Part shown: positions 1 through 14,400 of the stretch, piece after piece | Position numbering within the stretch: position 1 is the stretch's first letter | How the letters are laid out: each line of letters opens with the position of its first letter | Source of the DNA: Synchiropus splendidus | Lineage: Eukaryota > Chordata > Actinopteri > Syngnathiformes > Callionymidae | NCBI RefSeq assembly: GCF_027744825.2 | Contig: NC_071351.1 | Coordinates: 13,467,001-13,531,000, forward strand | Direction of reading: 5' to 3' | Length of the DNA: 64,000 nt | Notes under the pieces: generated by a model | Database searches by the model: none | The model's input: the letters and a program-made list of their open reading frames with translations, nothing else | Told to the model about the DNA's origin: nothing | Made by a program: the position numbers and the translations under genes

Positions 1-299
1 TAAAGCAGCATTTTTTTAGTTCAATATTTAAGCAAGTCTGAAGCTGTAGCCTCCTCAGCAGGGAGGGATACAAACATATTGGGGCAAGCCAAGTGGAAGC
101 CTAAGGTCAGTTGAAATTCAATGTTTTCCACTCTAACGGGCATCTGTGGAGTCTTTATTCCGAAAATAGCCTTCTTCCTTTTCATGCCTTCACGTGACCG
201 TCCATGTCCAGAGGGTCGTCACAGCTGACGAGAACCCTCTCTGGAAGACACACGTGTACCACCTCATGAAACAATCTCCAGTTCATAAAGACCAGCTTT

Positions 300-595
300 G
301 AGATTTGAATTTCGCCAGTCAATGAATGGGCGTGCTCGCGCCCAGCAGCGGGAGCGCGCATATTCTTTTTTTTTCCAGCAGCGCGAGAGAGAGTTTGTGG
401 AGACGGAGGAGAAAGGACTACATGAAGGACGAGTGTGCGGCCAGTACGCGTCCAAAATGACCCGGGGACCCCGCGATCTGACAGTAAAAAAGGCCATGAA
501 GCTGTCTGGGTGTGAGTTTTGAACCGGCGATCTGAAGCGGAGACGAGTTTGGAGGACTCCGAAGTCGTCTCGGACGGATTGAAGAAGTGTGCAGG
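300..595 (+). promoter_or_regulatory. fgd3: Probable fgd3 upstream promoter and 5' leader
   Basis: The stretch before the ATG at 596 has many CpG dinucleotides (clusters at about 328-360 and 436-480, and GGCGATCTGAAGCGGAGACG at about 526-545), unlike the AT-rich DNA around it. No clear TATA box is visible. This fits a CpG-type vertebrate promoter. The transcription start cannot be fixed from sequence alone. Confidence 0.5.
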
Positions 596-614
596 ATGCA
601 GGGGGTTTCGGCTG
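596..614 (+). CDS. fgd3: fgd3 coding exon 1 (start codon)
   Basis: Encodes MQGVSA plus one base of codon 7, followed by the strong donor GTGAGT at 615. Phase 1 matches the exon 2 acceptor, giving [12 protein letters not shown]. The exon is chosen for its CpG-rich setting, good donor and phase fit. Because it codes so little, another upstream first exon cannot be excluded. Confidence 0.55.
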
Positions 615-2387
615 GTGAGTGCTCTCGTATCTCTTTTGTGAGCTGTTTTTCCTACTCTCTGGACGGCTGCGGGCTTTCCAGCGAGGCAGCTGTCACCGGG
701 TTCGGATGGGCCGGAGGAGTCCGGTTCTGTGTCAGGCTGCTGCGCCTCTGAACCGCACAGATATTCACGCTTCATTGAGGAGAGAGCTGACATGGCGAGA
801 ATCGGAGCAAAGCTGTGCCACACACACTCCCTCTTCCTCTCTCGCTCACACACACACGTTTATTTCATTAAGTGAGTTTTCATTGTGCGGGATGCTTGGT
901 TAATGTTGTCCCGAGTGAAGCCCACTCCTCTCTGCGCCACTTCGGTTCTTGATGAAGGAGAGAAAACTATCCAGTCTCAGGGTTGTACTCCTCATTTACA
1001 GTACTAGAACTAGAACTTTATATGTAGTAACCCTTGAAATGCCATGTGTTAAAGAGTAGAAGTGAATTTGAAGCTTTTAAATGTATAAAAAAGAGTTTTG
1101 ACACTCTAAAAATTCATAATTATAATAATTCATAATTGATAAAGACAAAGTTTGGACTCACTTTTTATTGAGCCCATTGAATGTGAACTTTAAAAAACAC
1201 TGTCAAGTCAATTGAAGGTCCCAGTGTTGGTGTGGGAGTCTGGAAAAGTTTGGTGACTTTTGCCCAGGCCTTTATAAGTCGACTACCCGCTCTGAAAATA
1301 TGGTTTTGTCGTCTTATTTGTCTCTTCATAACATCTAGTTTTAATGTAAACAGAGCCCCGACTGTCCCGACTGTGACCCTAACTGAGAGAGTCAATGTAT
1401 GCTGTTGAAATTCTGAAGAAAATCCTGCTGGATGTCTGTGCATCCTTTGACCCCTGGTGACCTTTTGACTCCAGATCTGACTCACTTGGTGTGACATTCC
1501 TGGACAAAACCACAAGGTGGACCGAGGTACTTCCTTCACAGACGCTAGGGTTGCCGGACAAAGAAAGGGGAGGGTTCGATAGAGACAAAGTGCTGATGGG
1601 ACGATATTGGGCCGCACTAAAGGTGAACTATGCAGAGAGAACTCCGGCAAATGTGTTTGTTCTGAGACTCGGGGGAGGAATCGATCCTCCTTTTTTTTCC
1701 GGCGGTGTATCTTTTCTCTCTCACACTCTGGTTTCGAGGCCTTGCCTTTTTTTTTTTGCTACTTCCTTTTCCTCCCCTCACTGTCCCAGATCAATCTCTG
1801 CCCCCTCTCTGTTCTGCCTGCCCCTTCCCCCAATTCCCACTCATAGTGGCTATCTGCAACCATGGTCAGATGAAATATGGCTTTTCGTTCCACAACGCCC
1901 CCCCGTCTCTATTTCCTCCACATGGGAACCAAAGCTGCTCTCAAATTCTCCGCTGCTTATTTTTCTGTTTATGATCGCGGGGTCAAATTTGGAGGATCAC
2001 TGCATCAGAATCTATCAAAACAAACCATCAAGATTAAATGTGGGCCCGTTTGTTTCTCTAGCCGGGGACAGACTTTTGTCTGCTTCACTGACCCAATTAG
2101 TTTGGGTGTATTACTGTAACAACCTCTCATTGAGTTTCATTCAAACTAGGGCTGGCAATAGATTCCAATTTGAATCTCATTTAATCGCATAGCAGAGCGA
2201 TTAATCGCAAATGAATCTCACTCTTTTATCTGCTCTACATGTAACTTAAAGGAAGATTTGTCTATGGAAGAGTTTTAGTTGCGATTAATCGAGAGTTAAC
2301 TCTGCATTAGTTCGATTAAACTATGATCATCTGCATAGATGTAAACAATTTGCTCTGGATTGACCTAATTTCACATTGTGAGAATTG

Positions 2388-2455
<68 letters not shown>

Positions 2456-5400
2456 CCTAATTGATTCAGATTTTTCTCACGTTTTCAACTCGCTTTTACA
2501 CGAAACTTAAAATTTATTTTATTTATTATTTTACTAGAATAATAAAAGATTACTGATACATTTCTCCATTTTTATTATTAAAGTGTGGCTTTATCTGGCC
2601 CCATATAGCTCCTAAATAATACCAGATAGAAGAGTAAGACAATAGTATATTTTGTCACTCTCCCAAAACAAATGAACTCCAACTCGCCCCCTGACTAAAG
2701 ACCATCACAATGAAGACGACTTACATACTTGCCAACGCGGACATAAAAGATTAATTCCAGTCAGTACAATGGGTTAGGCCATAGCTGGAATTCCGCACCG
2801 TCTGAGACAGTAACCTTACACTTGTCATAGTCTGCCTTTCCCCAGTCGGCCTCTCTGATGTGAGACAATGGTGGTCGCGCTGCAGCTGCGAGATGCTGTG
2901 ACTGTACCGTCTGGATGTTGAGGTTATTTATGATGAAGCAAAACTATGTGGGTCTGTCTGTGTCTGCGCGGGCCAATGTAAACTTCTCCCCTTAGTGTTA
3001 GATAAACAGGCAGCGCAGGAGTCGGGGAGGAGGATGGTGAGGATATCATCTGCACTGATTTACCCCCATGGATGCTCTCTATGGATTTGAAGGTTGTTCT
3101 CCAGTTACCTGGAGAGATACTCTTGTCATGCAGCTGACAGATGCTCCATGTCAGTGTTTTAAAAAGGGGCATTGTTACACGACGGATTGGATGTTCACAA
3201 GTTTATGGAGCTTGAACTGCATTTGACGCACTGAATCCAAAGATGTGGATGGTTTAGTTGCTAAAAATATCCACACAGATAGCGGTTAATCGGTGACATT
3301 CAAAATGAAGAGACGTTTTCCTGGCCTGTGATGTCGAGAGGCTCTGTATGACATGTAGGGACAGGTATTTTAATAAACAAAGTCGCGTCTTCTCATAGTT
3401 CTTAGTCAACAGATTGTGCTGCAGTGGCTTTGTGACGATAATCTGGAAGTTTTGTGAAACAAGAAATGACACAGTCGCCAACCGTGTTGGAGCGAAACCT
3501 GCGTGAGCAGGCTGGGTGTGGAGTTCAGAAGTGAGGTAGCGTGGAATGCTGGAACAAACTTAAACGACATAAAAAAAATCTTTACATATGTGTATTATTT
3601 TACACTAAAAATATGAATTATGGAAAATATTGGAAAATAAATCTTTTAGTGCAAGGTATTAAATAAGATATACATATTTCTTTTAAAATGAAATGAAATA
3701 AAATTGTATTTTTCTGATGTATTTATTTCTTTATAAATAAATATTTAATACATTATTGTTATGTTTCCCATCATGTATATGCTGCTTTATTTCTGTTATT
3801 CTTGTTTTCTAGAATAATATTAAATAATATTTTAGTGCAAGGTATTAAATAAGATATACATATTTCTTTTAAAATGATAATTGTATTTTTATGATGTATT
3901 TATTTCTTTATAAATAAATATTTAATACATTATTGTTATGTTTCCCATCATGTATATGCTGCTTTATTTCTGTTATTCTTGTTTTCTAGAATAATATTAA
4001 ATAATATTTTAGTGCAAGGTATTAAATAAGATATACATATTTCTTTTAAAATGATAATTGTATTTTTATGATGTATTTATTTCTTTATAAATAAATATTT
4101 AATACATTATTGTTTCCCATCATGTATATGCTGCTTTATTTCTGTTATTCTTGTTTTCTTGAATCATAAACTGAAAAAAATCAGCTTTTATAACTCAGCA
4201 TTTTGTGAAGGATGGTGAAAGGTTTGTCCCGTGGTCCATTAAAAACCAGTTGGCTGTTACAGTTGACTGGCTTCTGGACTCTAAAAGTGTGATTTGTTGA
4301 CGTTGAGAATCCTTCAGTGAAGCTCCAGAGACTCAATTTGAGTGTGAATTGAGGCCCGACTGGCAGATCCTCGACATTTCATGTTGTTTTTTCCTTCATT
4401 TCCACTGCACAGACGTGGCACTCGTCTTCTGTCTGAGTGGAAAATGTCGATTGTAAAAGAACGTGGATTGCTATTGTTGGCGCCAGTGTTGTCTGATATT
4501 CCCGTCTGAATGTAAACAATGAGGAAGTTAGTGCCGCATCATGTCGTCCGGCTCACTGGTCACGTTCCAACTGTGACTCCCCTCTGCCATCCTTGGTGAG
4601 CGTGCATGACTCAGGCTCCACCAGCTCCAGGCTCCTTCCCTGCTGCCTGAGTGTCACATAGATTTTCCTCATCACGTGGGGCTCCGAGAGACTGCGGCCG
4701 GGAAATGGGGCGCAGAATGGAGTCGGGTCTCCTGGTGGCGAAATGTTGGACGACACTGTCTCTGTTGTGGTTGCACACACGCATCACACCACAGCAGCAG
4801 TCGTGGACTGGGATTTAAACCCGGCTGTGCTTTCTCTGTCGCCGTATCAACCCTCCAGTTGGACCGGTTCTTGACTCATTGGCAGGCATGCCGCTTTGAC
4901 AGGTGTGTTTTCAATCGCCTCCGTCAGCAATCGGCAATTAAAACATTCTAGATAGCGGCGCCACACCTAGCTTCCTCGTCACATTAAAAGATTGTTGCTT
5001 GTCTGCATATTTCATTTGTGATGCCTTCTGACCCTCCATGTTGGGAAGTGGACCTGTCTACGGGCGGAAGTGCCTCGCTTCTCATGTCGATTTGTAAGGT
5101 TTCCACAGCCAATATGTGTTCCTAAAGCAGATAATATTCACTGAAGAACGGCGGAGGAAACTGGATTGTGTTTCTTAAATCTCACATGTGAATCTGAGTT
5201 GGAGTCAGAAAGAATCTGGAGCCCTGATGGTTCAACATCGTCCTCGTCCTCGTCCTCACCTACTGTCCTGTTTACATTCTTCACCTGACAGCCTGTAATC
5301 CTCTTTGTTTTGGCTCATGTTTCGCTCTGTCTTGAGCCATTCATTCCTTCCTTGGTTTCCGACCTACTGTCTTTGTGTTCGGCCGGTGACCTCTCCTCTG

Positions 5401-8400
5401 TGTCTGACCCTTCGTGGCAGGGATTGATAGTGTTGAAGGGCCACCATCAAGTCATTTAACCCAACAAATCTCTGTGGATTCTACTGTAAAATAAAATGAA
5501 AAGTAGCATCTAAATGATGGGAAAACTTGAGAATACTGAAGCGAAGGTTGCAGTTGTTTTCTCTTCTAAACTGTCGCCATCTGGTTTATTTTATTCCATA
5601 TTTCATTTACCTCCTAGCTTCCTTTGTTTGTAAAATATATTAAAGATAATATAATATATTAAAGATTATTTCTCAGTAAAACTTTCAGACTAATCAGACA
5701 GAAAAAGTGTACATGAACATATGAGAAATTAATATTCATATATCCCAATAAACAATAAAATATGGGCTGTCACTTTTAATTTTGTCAAGGAAATATAATT
5801 TACTTTTTTTTACGCTTATTTCCTCGTACAGAATACAATCAGCCAATGCAAATTCTACTGTCCTCAATCGCGTCCCATTGTTCTCTTAAGTATGTTTAAA
5901 TGATATCCACTTCAAATTAACTTTAATTCGATGTTCAGTCAGTCCCAGTTCTGAGTGGAAACTGGAACGCACCGAGGTGACCTGAGGCAGCTGAGATGGA
6001 AAGGTTCCTCTTCTCTCTCAGTGGTAGTGTTTCAAAAGTAGAGCAGGTTCGCACCTAAAGAGCAGAGCTGGCCTCTCCAGTCAGAGGAGTGTTTCAATGA
6101 GTTGTGACAGCGGAGACTGGACCAGGAGAAAGTGGAGCACTGTGTGGTATTAGGATGTTTCTCTCCGGAGAAGTCCTTCCTGCACATTGTGTTTATACTG
6201 GAGGTCTCTTGGCTTGCAGCAGGGTCTCGCTCACACACTCACACAGAAGGCGGAAGTGACCTAGTTTTCCTAAATGGTACCAACTGTTGAGGCCTTCTCC
6301 TAATGGACGCCGTTCTTCGGTGTCACCCAATAAAGGACAGATATGGAGGACGTGGACCCTGGAGAGTCTGGTCCCGCTTGTTGGCGCAGGCCGGCATGTG
6401 TGTGAGCCAGATGCTGGAGTGGAATACTTCAGGAGCGAATTAAGGATCAGTGGCTGGGCTCTAAAAATAGCAAGATATCAGTGTTAGGATTCATTCAACG
6501 CAGCGGACGTGTGTGGAGAGCAGGAGGTCAGCTTCTCCTCACCCTTCTGTGTGTGTCTCTTCTGGTCTGCTGTCTGTCTGGATGGGACCTTTGCTGATGA
6601 GGGGGATTTTCCTGGGAAAGTCATATGGAAAGAAAAGAAGAAAAAAGTGCCTTAATAGTAAAAGCATGTTCCATTCTATTTCTGTGTGTGAGTGAGTGTG
6701 TGTGTGTGTGTTTTATGAGTCCTCTTTAGCACACTGAAGGCATTGTGTTTTGATCATCTGAAGAGCCGGCTCTCTGGAATCAGGACTTCCTGTTGACTCT
6801 GAGGTGGGGCGGGGGCGGGGGAGGGCTGAGGAGGAAGACAGAGGTGAAGGTGAAAGGTCGTGTCTTCGTGTGCAGATGGTGTTCTGGTCAATCATCAGGA
6901 AAACCTGCGAGCACTTTGTCGATTAGCTAGCAAGAAGAAAGAGCTGCGTTTTGTTGTTGTGAGTAAAGAGCGGTGAAAACAGTTTTAGGAAAATTAAATG
7001 TAAATGTAGTCTTTATTTTTTTAAATTTATAGCCTGATTTAAACAGATCTCAGATAAAAATGTTATTTTCATTGCAATATTATTCTTCATCTTATTGTTA
7101 TTATTATATTACAATGCGAGTACATATTTTTATGGATATATTTTTTTATATTTCATTTTCTTACATTTACTACTTCATACTTTTTAGCTTTAATTGTTGT
7201 TTATTTATGAATTATTTTAGATTACATACTTATTCATGGCCATATTTCTCTCATCAATATCTTAAAAAAACATCCAATTTTCTCATGTTTCATTTTAAGT
7301 ATACTTCACTTTAATTTGTTTTATTAAGTCTGAATCAGTATTTCAAATGCTAGTGTCCATATCATCGACCTCATTATTATACATAGATATGGTTATATTT
7401 CAGATTATGCAGCGCTAAATGTCATTAAATTCTAATAACAAAGTACAGGATTTTTTCCCTCATTATTTGTTTCTCATTTGAATCATCTGGATTGTTAAGA
7501 TTGTGAGTCTGTTGAGTCCAATGGTGGAAAACGGCTCCGGAACCTGTGCGTCATTTTGGTTCTTATTTTAGACCCCGCTTCCTTATTCGGACGCCGACTC
7601 ACCTGATGTGTCCGTAAAATCTGCAGCAAACGTCTTCCAACTGTGCTTTCAGTAGACAAATGGTGCCTGTGTTGAATTCTCCACGCTTCCCCCTCCCCAC
7701 CTACCTCCCACTCTGACCAGCATTGTCTGTGGGGCCGACCTGTGACACGTGTCATCCAGGAGTCGGGGGCCCCGCTCATATACAAAGAAAGAGTCTCCTC
7801 TTATATTTGAGGTGGCCACACCTTTATCAGCTGCGCAGTCATGTGACCCTGACAGATCTATCCTTTCTTGGCTACAGATGGGGCTCCTCTCTTCATGGCG
7901 GGTTTGCTGCGGCCCACCAGGACTCTTCACTCCACTGCAGCCTGTCACTGTTTATCTCTGCTTTCAAATGACTGTCTGAACAGAGCTTTCATTTACTGCT
8001 CTGTTATAAAGCTCCGCCGCCGAGGGAAAGTTTTACTGTCACACTGTTATCGCTGCTCGCTGGCATCAGTGTTGGGCCCAATTGAAGCACTTAGGGATGC
8101 TTTGATGGCTTGTGAGGGGTGCAGTTGGCGGAGGATGCTCAGTCGGCGCTGACGCTTTCTTCATGACTGCATTGTGTTTGACCTTAACACCATGGACAAC
8201 AGTGACATTGTTGCCTGTGGAAACATCTTCATGTACACGGCCATCCACAACAATCACATGATCATAAACTATTGCAACGTTTTATGAGTCCATATAAAGT
8301 TATACATCGAAGTCTACACTTCTGTCAAAGCTGAGGAGCGTAGGAGCTGAACTGGGCCTGACCTTATCGTGGTTCCGCTCGTAGTTCTCCTCTAATCCTT

Positions 8401-11400
8401 GTCACTAGATGGCAGAGTGTAGTGTTGAAGCTTACATTTTGACAACAAACACCTAAAAATAGAACCACAAACAACAAGTTGCTCAAGGGTTAAACAGGTG
8501 GTCTACTACTATAAACTCTGCTTGCCACAAATTCAGGATGATAAGAGCTTACAAAGAGTCACAGTTGAAGGTTTGTTTTTGTTTTTTTTCAACTTTCTTA
8601 ATGGGATTGTTGTGTCCATCTATTTAGATAGGTCCTTGAGTTACAATTGATTTTCCTCTTCCGTTTCTTGGACGTATGATCCACACGGTACTTTATAATA
8701 ATCGTGTTTCGCAATGACTCTGACTCGCATTTAAAGACATGGGAACTGACAGATTGAACTGCTCAATTTATTGCAATTGCAATGCAACTTTTGTAGCGCC
8801 TCTTTTTGAGGTGCGTTACCGGGGTTTGATCGCTAGATGCCACTGTTGCATCACTACGCTACTCCTGCGCTGACTCGTTGGAGTAAAATGATTTAAATGG
8901 ACGCGACAAATGTGTTTTGACTTGGCCAGCAGGGCGTCCCGTCGTGCTTTGACGTGTTTGCTTGACAGTCAAAATGGATCGAATTGGCGGGTGAAAGCGA
9001 TGAGACATCACAGCTTGTCATGTGAGGCCTGGTTTCATGACCTTCGGGGTAAATCTTATCACTTGATATTCCAGAAATAAGGGTCTCAGCTGACACCACT
9101 TTCCTTTGGCAGGGCTTCAACAGTCCCATAATGTACTGCAACAGTTGCCGCTCATATGACAAGGATAGATTCAAGTGCAACCTTTCGTAATTGAAATCAA
9201 TACAGGATGATGAGGATTAGGATTCCACGTCTCTCCAGATTGCGGTGTAGTTTCACTGCGTGACATCATCTCCGTGTGTTGTCTCCCGCCTCACGTGGCT
9301 CTAATTTTGGCACTTTTCCCCGCGCCATATTGCTCCAGCTCTCATCACCGGACAGTCATAACACCCTCAGCCTAATGAGGAGATGAGAGCTACATCCACA
9401 CAGATGGATCCTGTTCCTGTGGGGACCTCTCTTCCTCCCTCAGTTATTCCAGGCTGTATTTCATCGAGGCTCTTATTCACTAACTCAATGAGATCTGCGT
9501 GAATGGTCAGAATGCCACCAAACTTCTCGGCGCCTCAGGCTGCGGCGCATCTGCTGGTGATGGTGTGACTGTCTGTCAGCTGGTTTCTGCTGCCCGAAGC
9601 TAAACTGTTGTCTTTCGTTTACATCCGAAACATGAGTGGAACATGAACAACATGTATTGCTGTGCGTGAAGCTGTCAGCGGCTCCTCTAAAGCTGAAGGA
9701 TGGGACTCATTAAGGAGTCTAGAATCTTTTGCACTGCAGGGAAGGTTGCCAGCAATACACTCGTACAGGTGGAGGAGTCACAGTCTCAACTCTGCTGTTG
9801 GAATTAGCTGCTTGTAAATGTGTGTGTTGATGGATGACATCATCCTAGCAGGAAATATGAGAGCAGTTCTGCTCCAGGCTCCTTCACTTCTGAGGGCTCT
9901 GGATGTTTGAGATTCTCTTGCAAGCGTGTTGTGGAGATCACATGATGCACGACGACAAGTAAGCAGCTGTAACTTGTAAATAACCTTTGGTTGCACTTGT
10001 GGATGTAATCCGTGTGGGTATTGTTGCACACGAAGCAGAATACTTGAAGGAGCAGTGGACTTTTGTGTAGAGTCGAAATATGATTGGCATGACAGCACAA
10101 TGCTCAACACAATATTGACTCAGTCATGTTCTTTACTCATTCTGTATCAATGATGTCGGCTTTTGTCCCAATGAAAACATTATTCTAAGTGTTAAATCAA
10201 TATTTGACACTGGAGTTATCAGATTTAAGGTGAGACTGTAAACATTAGCTCGAGCATCAGACAGACATAATATTTTTTAGGTTTCCTTTTTTAAACTTAA
10301 ACTTCCAAGCCTTCATTTAGTCGCCTTCATGATGGTTATGACATCATAGTGTATAGTGTGGTTCACATGGATTTGGTGCACAGTTAAATAAAGACATAAT
10401 TTTAAAGCTCATTTAAAAGCAATTTAAATACTAAATTTACTTACTCTGAAGGCTTCATTCTTTTTTGCTTTCAATTCATTATTGGCTCTATCTCTATTCT
10501 ATAATAATAATAATTGGATAATACTGGATAATGAAATAAATAAAGGATATTATGCTTCATTAGAATGTGTATTATTATTAGTTTGGATTTGTTTGTGGTG
10601 TGTTAGCTATTATGTGCTGTTTTCTCAAATTAAAGTGTCTTTTTATCACAATTTTTCCCCTCCAAATTCTGTCTTCGTCATGTCTATCTTCCTACATATT
10701 CATGCAGGAGTTTGTCTTCCTTTTGGAATGGTAAGACTTAATTTTTTTCAGTTGCTTCCGCTTTTTTCTCCCTATTTTGTTGTATCTTTTCCCACAATTA
10801 TAATGCAGTTTTTAACAGCTGTTTTGACAGCACCTCACAGCAGTCGCAGTGGCATTTCGGATTTTTTATTGCCCTGTACAGTACAGTGTGGTGAGTTTTA
10901 CCAACGCGAACACCCCTGTTTTTCTCCTGACATTACCTTTCCATACATCCATTCCAACAACAGTGTGTGCGAAGTGTAGTCACAGGCCATCTGGACACTG
11001 TGGGGAGAGTCACGTGACCCGACCCTCCGCTGGGAGCACACACACTGTAACACCTTTGATGCTCACATGCCTTCACACCTCCAAACATGTAATTCAAGGG
11101 CATGAACCCCAAAAAACACCTCTTAACACTCAAATTATTAATCGTAACACTTTTTAAAATGAGAACCTACGACTTTAAAACAAATGTGTTTACAGAGGGA
11201 CTCACATTTAGCAGTTGGTCAGTCTCCTCCTTTTCCTTCAAGGTTGTGTTGGTTCAAGTTCTTCCCGGGCCTCTTTGTGATTCAGATGAGACTCTCTCCT
11301 TCCAGTTATGATATTAATAATAAATTAAAGGATTCTCCTCTGGGTGAAATATTAAAGACTTCTTTAAAGAGTAGCATGGACTCCTCGGAGAGGGAACACG

Positions 11401-14400
11401 GCTCTTGGTTTTAAGATGAGGTCTTTGATTTTAGGCTGCTAAACGGTGAAAAGTTTTGGTCGCAACCTTTAGAAACTGATGTGTAAAACATCATCTCTGT
11501 GGATTTCTGAGGGTGATTTTTGGTGGCGATGGTGGCTACATTAGCTTAGCAATGGAGGACCAGCACTGAAATGGCCTGTCTGCGCTCAAACCCATTTCAT
11601 CTCCCGCCAAAGCCTGTTTATCCGGCCATTAGTGAGTGATCCGGATTTATCTTGTGTTAAATAACCCTGCATGTTTTGTCTCCAGGACTATAGAGGCCGG
11701 ACCAGAAAGTGATCAGTAACACACTTGTCCTGCGCGTTTGTCTGTTTTTTGTGGTTAAAATCCTTCACTTGGCGCAACAAGCAGTGGAATGTGAATGGTC
11801 TCCATGGCAACGCTCAGGGTTCTCCACCGACCAAGTGTGCCGTCCACTCCACTGGCAGCAGTTGGCCAAGTGATCTATTTATCGCTCCACATTTTATCCT
11901 CACACCACCCGCGCACTCCAACTGGGCCAAGAAACGTTGGTGGGAGGATCAGAACCCGTACAGGAAACTGCATTGTTCCAATTCCAAAAGTGAAATCTGC
12001 AATGTAGAAGAGCATCTAAGACCTTGTTGGCATCTGGCGCTCCTCCTACGCGGCAATAGAAGCCACGGAACGCAAAAGCTGAGCGGTGAAAACGCGAAAT
12101 AGTTTGACTCTGACCTCAAGAAGGGCCCCGGTGCGGCCCCCAGTCCGCTCTAATCTGACCAGGCAGATTACCAGTCTGACAGACTCAGACTTGACTTTTC
12201 AATCTGAACCATCACTAGCTCATCTAAATATTAGCATAACACCTTAGCTCAGCAATTCTCCTCTCCGTGTGAAGCCCTCCGAACCTGCAGTTTGAGATGT
12301 GACAAGAAGGCGAGAGGTTCTACATTCCAGCCCATCCACATTGCATTCCTCTCTGCCGTGTAAAAAGGGGGCGCCATGTCACAGAGGCCAACCATATCTC
12401 GTCCAGGGAACGCATTCAGGCCGCACCTGTGCCTCTCCCTGTTGCCGAGGATCAACTCCACTTTTAAAGCCTACGTTTCCTGAATCTAAATCATTTCGTA
12501 GAAACCCATCCCCCCCCCCACACCTCCTCACATTCTCCCCAGATTTAAAGCCCCCTTATCGTTTTGGAACTGGGGATGGTTCTCGGCTGTTTCCATGGTT
12601 ATGCCTGGCATCCGCCTTGAGGTTCTGAGCAGCGTTTTGGGGAAGTGTCACCCTTCTCTTTGAGGCTGACATCACCCCAACTATTGAGTTTGGAGAATGC
12701 AAGCGGAGGGGGGCTTGGGAAATATGAAGGGGGAGGGGTGTAATTATATGTGCATATGAAGGGAGTTGAAGCAGCTTGAACGCGTCAATCTGGCAGCTTT
12801 TGTGATCCTGGTGTCTGTGGGGGGAAACGGCACGCAGACACGGACCCCCGACTGTCTCCCCAAAGACTACGACATGTATTATTTAAGGAGAAAACATTGA
12901 TTGAACAAAGAAATGTGATCATGTGGAACAACACAATAAATGCCAGAAATGTGTTGTATTCATTTTTGGAACTGGGTTTGTCGTTTTTTTGGGGGGGCTG
13001 CTCCTGCATCGTGTGACCCTGGCTAGCTGGGAATAGGCTGACAAAAAGAAGTAAGTCAGAGCTCGGTCATCTGAGACATGTATCGGAGCCTACACCCGGG
13101 GGAGGCGGGAAATAAACATGTGTTGAGAACTGTTTGAATTTAGAAGTATTTTGTACTGAGGTTACTTGGTCAATTTCATTTACAATGAGCCCAACACTTT
13201 TATGAATACATGAAATAAAGCTTCTATTAATCTAGATTTTATTATTGCATTACAGTTGAGTTCTATTTTGTATGTCCTTCACCGTATACACAATTTATTA
13301 TTGTCTTATGACTAAACTACCTAAAACTTGAATCACTTTCATTCCATGTCACTTGAGATGAGATGAAATCACGAATCCTTTTGGTAAATATGCAACTAAA
13401 ATTTTCATGTCAGTAATTGAATGTATAATTCATATTATGTAGCATTGTATTGCATATCAGGAAGAAAATAGCTTATTTAAAAATAATATAATTATTAAAT
13501 GCAACAGTTGCTTTAAAGGTTCATGCATCAAGCTTCAGCAAATGTTTCTATACATTCATTTTCATAAATCAGAGTCACGATTCCTATTAGAACATGCCAC
13601 CTCTGCGCGACTTCACTTACACCCGTGCTCGGTCACACCCACTCCCATCCACACACACTTCCCCCATCTTTCATTCAGCCACTTTTCCTCTCCTCCACTG
13701 TTGTCCCTCACTTTTTCTGCCCTCCCACCGCTCCACTCTCCTCTTTGGGCGGTCATTAGTTTCCATAGCGACAGTTGGGGGGCATTATTGCCGGCTGAGA
13801 ACTGTTCCACGCTCCTTTTAGAGCGGCGCTTGCATTGTTTTCCTCCGCCGCTCTGAATGGTGGCGCGGCTCGCTACAGGGAGAGCTAGGGGGACCCGATC
13901 TTTTGGGGCTGGGAGAGGAGTGAGTTGGCGGACGGGAGGAGGAGAAAGAGGAGGGGAAGGAAGAGGTAGAGGAGGAGAAGGAGGGAGAGAGGAAGTGTGC
14001 TGGCTGGAGTGAGTCAATGAGGGAGCTGGAGGAGCAGCAGTAGCAGGCTGGCTCTGTACAGCATCCAGATTTTAGGCAACGTGGTGGACTCCTCTAGACT
14101 GGACTTTTATGGATTTCACCGGGGTCAGGACCTCGTCTTGTGAGCAGGAACTGACTCTGGAGTCAAAGCAGATGGCAGCTAGCTGGTGAGTAGTTTAATT
14201 TTTGCGTTTTATGATCCCAGCAGAGGCTCTACGGTGTTTTGGAACCTCAGTCTGGGTCATGTTTGGGTGTGTGTGCCCTGATCCGCTGAATATGGGATAA
14301 TGACCTCTGAAATATGCATGCCAGTCTGCATGTTTTATTAACGCCCGACTCTGCTGCCTTGCCTCTTCCCACCCGAGTCTTTTGAGGGAATCCGGGAACG

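Larger units (their letters stand above)
615..14036 (+). other. fgd3 intron 1, first part: no exon recognised
   Basis: About 13.4 kb of non-coding DNA between the two candidate first exons. Open frames here are short, have no recognisable domain and sit mostly in low-complexity or CT-rich DNA. Contents listed separately: an ATTAATCG-rich repeat, a (TA)n microsatellite, an AT-rich tandem array, a CTCF-like motif and one copy of a 17-base motif. AT-rich blocks lie at about 5600-5830, 7000-7460 and 13140-13540. A short (GT)n run is at about 6693-6711. Confidence 0.7.

Noticed and set aside
182..853. 223-codon open frame on the minus strand over the fgd3 first exon
   Set aside because: CpG-rich promoter DNA often stays open by chance; no domain, and it is antisense to a supported exon.
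1491..2192. 233-codon open frame on the plus strand
   Set aside because: Composition-driven (T and C runs), no domain, runs into the ATTAATCG repeat; no splice or promoter context.
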